From positions 1 through 5,034 of the forward strand of contig JAEWKB010000260.1 in NCBI GenBank assembly GCA_023386255.1: a stretch of DNA of 5,034 nucleotides, in the 5' to 3' direction. The translations under genes were made by a program, and so were the position numbers. Source of the stretch: Bacteroidota bacterium. GTDB taxonomy: Bacteria > Bacteroidota > Bacteroidia > Flavobacteriales > Flavobacteriaceae. The notes below the pieces were generated by a model that saw only the letters and a list, made by a program, of their open reading frames with translations, made no database searches and was not told where the DNA came from. Shown here one piece after another: positions 3,883 to 5,034 of the stretch (the first letter of the stretch is position 1; the number at the start of each line of letters is the position of its first letter).

Positions 3883-4893
3883 ATGTCCAATATACACGAA
3901 GCTTTAAGCAAACGCATCCTGGTACTTGACGGTGCCATGGGTACCATGCTTCAGCGTTACAATTTTACCGAAGAAGATTTCCGCGGAGAGCGTTTTAAGG
4001 ATTTCTTGTACCTGCTAAAAGGCAATAATGATCTTCTGTCCATCACCCAGCCACAGGCTGTTAAAGATGTGCACCGACAGTATTTTGAGGCCGGAGCCGA
4101 TATTGTTGAAACAAATACTTTCAGCAGCACAACTATAGGTATGGCCGATTATCACTTGGAAGATCTGGTATATGAGCTTAACTACGAGTCGGCAAAACTG
4201 GCACGTGAGGCTGCCGATGAATTTACTGCTAAAGACCCTTCCAAACCCCGCTTCGTAGCCGGATCCATCGGCCCCACAAACCGCACCGCCAGCATGAGCC
4301 CTGATGAGAACAATCCGGGCTTTAGGGCTATAACTTTTGATGAGCTGCGCATTGCCTACAAAGAACAGGTAAAAGCATTGATTGATGGTGGTGCCGATAT
4401 TTTACTTGTAGAAACAATTTTTGATACATTAAATGCCAAGGCTGCCCTTTTTGCCATTGAGGAAGTAAAAGAAGAATCAGGAATTGATATTCCTGTTATG
4501 GTTAGCGGCACAATAACCGATGCTTCGGGCCGAACCCTCTCAGGGCAGACGGTTGAGGCTTTCCTTATCTCCATTTCGCACATTCCGCTCTTAAGCGTAG
4601 GCTTTAATTGTGCTCTGGGCGCCGATCAGCTTAAGCCGTACCTGAAGAGGCTGGCACAAAACACATCACTAAACATATCAGCACACCCCAATGCAGGCCT
4701 GCCCAACGCTTTTGGCCAGTATGACCAGACACCGGAGCAAATGCAGCAGCTTATAGAAGAATACCTTGATGACAACCTGGTAAACATTATAGGCGGGTGC
4801 TGTGGTACAACACCGGAACATATTAAGCTGATTGCTGAGGTAGCTAAAAATTATAAAAGAAGCCCCCTCACCCCCCCCAAGGGAGAACTATAG
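3883..4893 (+). CDS. metH: Methionine synthase part 1: homocysteine S-methyltransferase domain
   Basis: The protein has 336 residues and corresponds to the N-terminal homocysteine-binding TIM barrel of cobalamin-dependent methionine synthase, which takes the methyl group from methylcobalamin. Motifs: VLDGAMGTMLQRY (14-26), ETNTFSST (76-83), GSIGPTNRT (127-135), ETIFDTLNAKAA (177-188), GTITDASGRTLSGQT (209-223), GFNCALG (240-246) and GGCCGTTPEHI (304-314). Cys243, Cys306 and Cys307 are the zinc ligands. The folate, B12 and reactivation domains are in the next gene, a split form of MetH. The final residues from about 327 (SPLTPPKGEL) are encoded by an inserted GC-rich repeat and are not part of the fold. 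It follows a SAM-I riboswitch, so expression should fall when SAM is abundant. The start ATG 3883 is the natural one for the family. Confidence 0.95.
   Translation: MSNIHEALSKRILVLDGAMGTMLQRYNFTEEDFRGERFKDFLYLLKGNNDLLSITQPQAVKDVHRQYFEAGADIVETNTFSSTTIGMADYHLEDLVYELNYESAKLAREAADEFTAKDPSKPRFVAGSIGPTNRTASMSPDENNPGFRAITFDELRIAYKEQVKALIDGGADILLVETIFDTLNAKAALFAIEEVKEESGIDIPVMVSGTITDASGRTLSGQTVEAFLISISHIPLLSVGFNCALGADQLKPYLKRLAQNTSLNISAHPNAGLPNAFGQYDQTPEQMQQLIEEYLDDNLVNIIGGCCGTTPEHIKLIAEVAKNYKRSPLTPPKGEL
4861..4890 (+). repeat. GC-rich interspersed repeat, copy 1
   Basis: This C-rich block consists of CCCCCTCACCCCCCCCAAGG (4863-4882) and then GAGAACT. It resembles the reverse complement of the block at 4966-4992 (C-run, CRC or CGC, C-run, AAGGG, AG.ACT/AGCT). 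It supplies the last codons of metH part 1. From memory, blocks of this kind, read as PLTPPKGE, are scattered in Flavobacterium genomes. Confidence 0.65.
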
Positions 4894-4911
4894 ATATTTA
4901 AAAAGAACATA

Positions 4912-5034
4912 GTGGAAGATAATATAGAAAAAAATATAGAAAGTAACTATTTGACTGTTGAGACAGCTCCCCCTTCGGGGGCGGGGGGGGGTCGTTATTT
5001 AAAGCTGTCAGGCCTGGCGCCCCTTATAGTAACT
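4912..5034 (+). CDS. metH: Methionine synthase part 2, N-terminus (truncated by window edge)
   Basis: RYLKLSGLAPLIVT, ending at 5034 in frame, is how the second half of split MetH (folate-binding, B12-binding and reactivation domains, near 900 residues) begins in Flavobacteria as I remember it. The stretch 4894-5034 contains no ATG in any frame. In frame there is GTG at 4912 and TTG at 4951; GTG 4912 is taken here and gives an extra leader of 27 residues (VEDNIEKNIESNYLTVETAP then PSGAGGG), the last part encoded by a GC-rich repeat. The frame is the same as that of part 1 and open right after its TAG. A nine-G run (4983-4991) could hide a sequencing or slippage frameshift, so the exact start is uncertain. 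It is surely cotranscribed with part 1. Confidence 0.75.
   Translation, partial: MEDNIEKNIESNYLTVETAPPSGAGGGRYLKLSGLAPLIVT
4966..4992 (+). repeat. GC-rich interspersed repeat, copy 2 (inverted)
   Basis: GCTCCCCCTTCGGGGGC (4966-4982) followed by nine Gs (4983-4991). CCCCC (4969-4973) and GGGGG (4977-4981) form a short hairpin around TTC. It is inverted relative to copy 1, with about 75 nt of AT-rich sequence between, like the ends of a small palindromic element. It is read as PPSGAGGG at the N-terminus of metH part 2. Confidence 0.65.

Noticed and set aside
4356..4583. 75-codon open frame on the minus strand
   Set aside because: It lies wholly inside metH part 1, antisense to conserved motifs, with no family resemblance.
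1..5034. CRISPR array, transposase, phage gene or toxin-antitoxin pair
   Set aside because: No spaced repeat series and no such protein on either strand; the only mobile-looking sequence is the repeat pair at 4861-4992.

Overview
The window looks like the chromosome of a Flavobacterium-type member of the Bacteroidetes. It is AT-rich, carries a protein with a type IX secretion (Por) C-terminal signal, has promoter-like TAnnTTTG boxes in place of sigma70 boxes, lacks Shine-Dalgarno sequences, and has the split metH arrangement that I recall from Flavobacteria. Almost everything except one secreted protein belongs to methionine/S-adenosylmethionine metabolism.

Layout. (1) 1-502, minus strand: the first 167 codons of metK (SAM synthetase), cut by the left edge. 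Its leader (about 541-621) folds as a SAM-II/SAM-V-like pseudoknot behind a TACATTTG box. (2) 859-2094, plus: a secreted protein with a signal peptide, a peptidase S74/endosialidase-chaperone domain and a T9SS sorting domain. (3) 2135-2500, plus: a leader region with two short Met-containing ORFs (23 and 32 codons). Each is followed, 29 nt after its stop, by an intrinsic terminator. In each, the end of the ORF can pair with the 5' arm of that terminator. (4) 2524-2976: an OsmC-like protein without the second redox cysteine. (5) 3060-3584: a stand-alone homoserine-dehydrogenase-like NAD-binding domain with no catalytic domain. (6) 3628-3728: a clear SAM-I (S-box) riboswitch, followed by a degenerate 3' half of an initiator tRNA-Met. 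(7) 3883-4893: metH part 1 (homocysteine-binding domain). (8) 4912-5034: the start of metH part 2, cut by the right edge. Two inverted GC-rich repeats have been absorbed into the end of part 1 and the start of part 2.

How it fits together. MetH makes methionine from homocysteine and MetK turns it into SAM. Both appear to be controlled by SAM-sensing RNAs, but of two different architectures. The OsmC/homoserine-dehydrogenase-like pair, which probably belongs to the homoserine-to-homocysteine branch, is preceded by what reads as tandem ribosome-mediated attenuators sensing Met-tRNA. The most novel candidate is this tandem attenuator. Its two modules share the same geometry: a Met codon 18 nt before the antiterminator strand, and 29 nt from stop codon to terminator. 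All RNA pairings were found by eye and none was computed.
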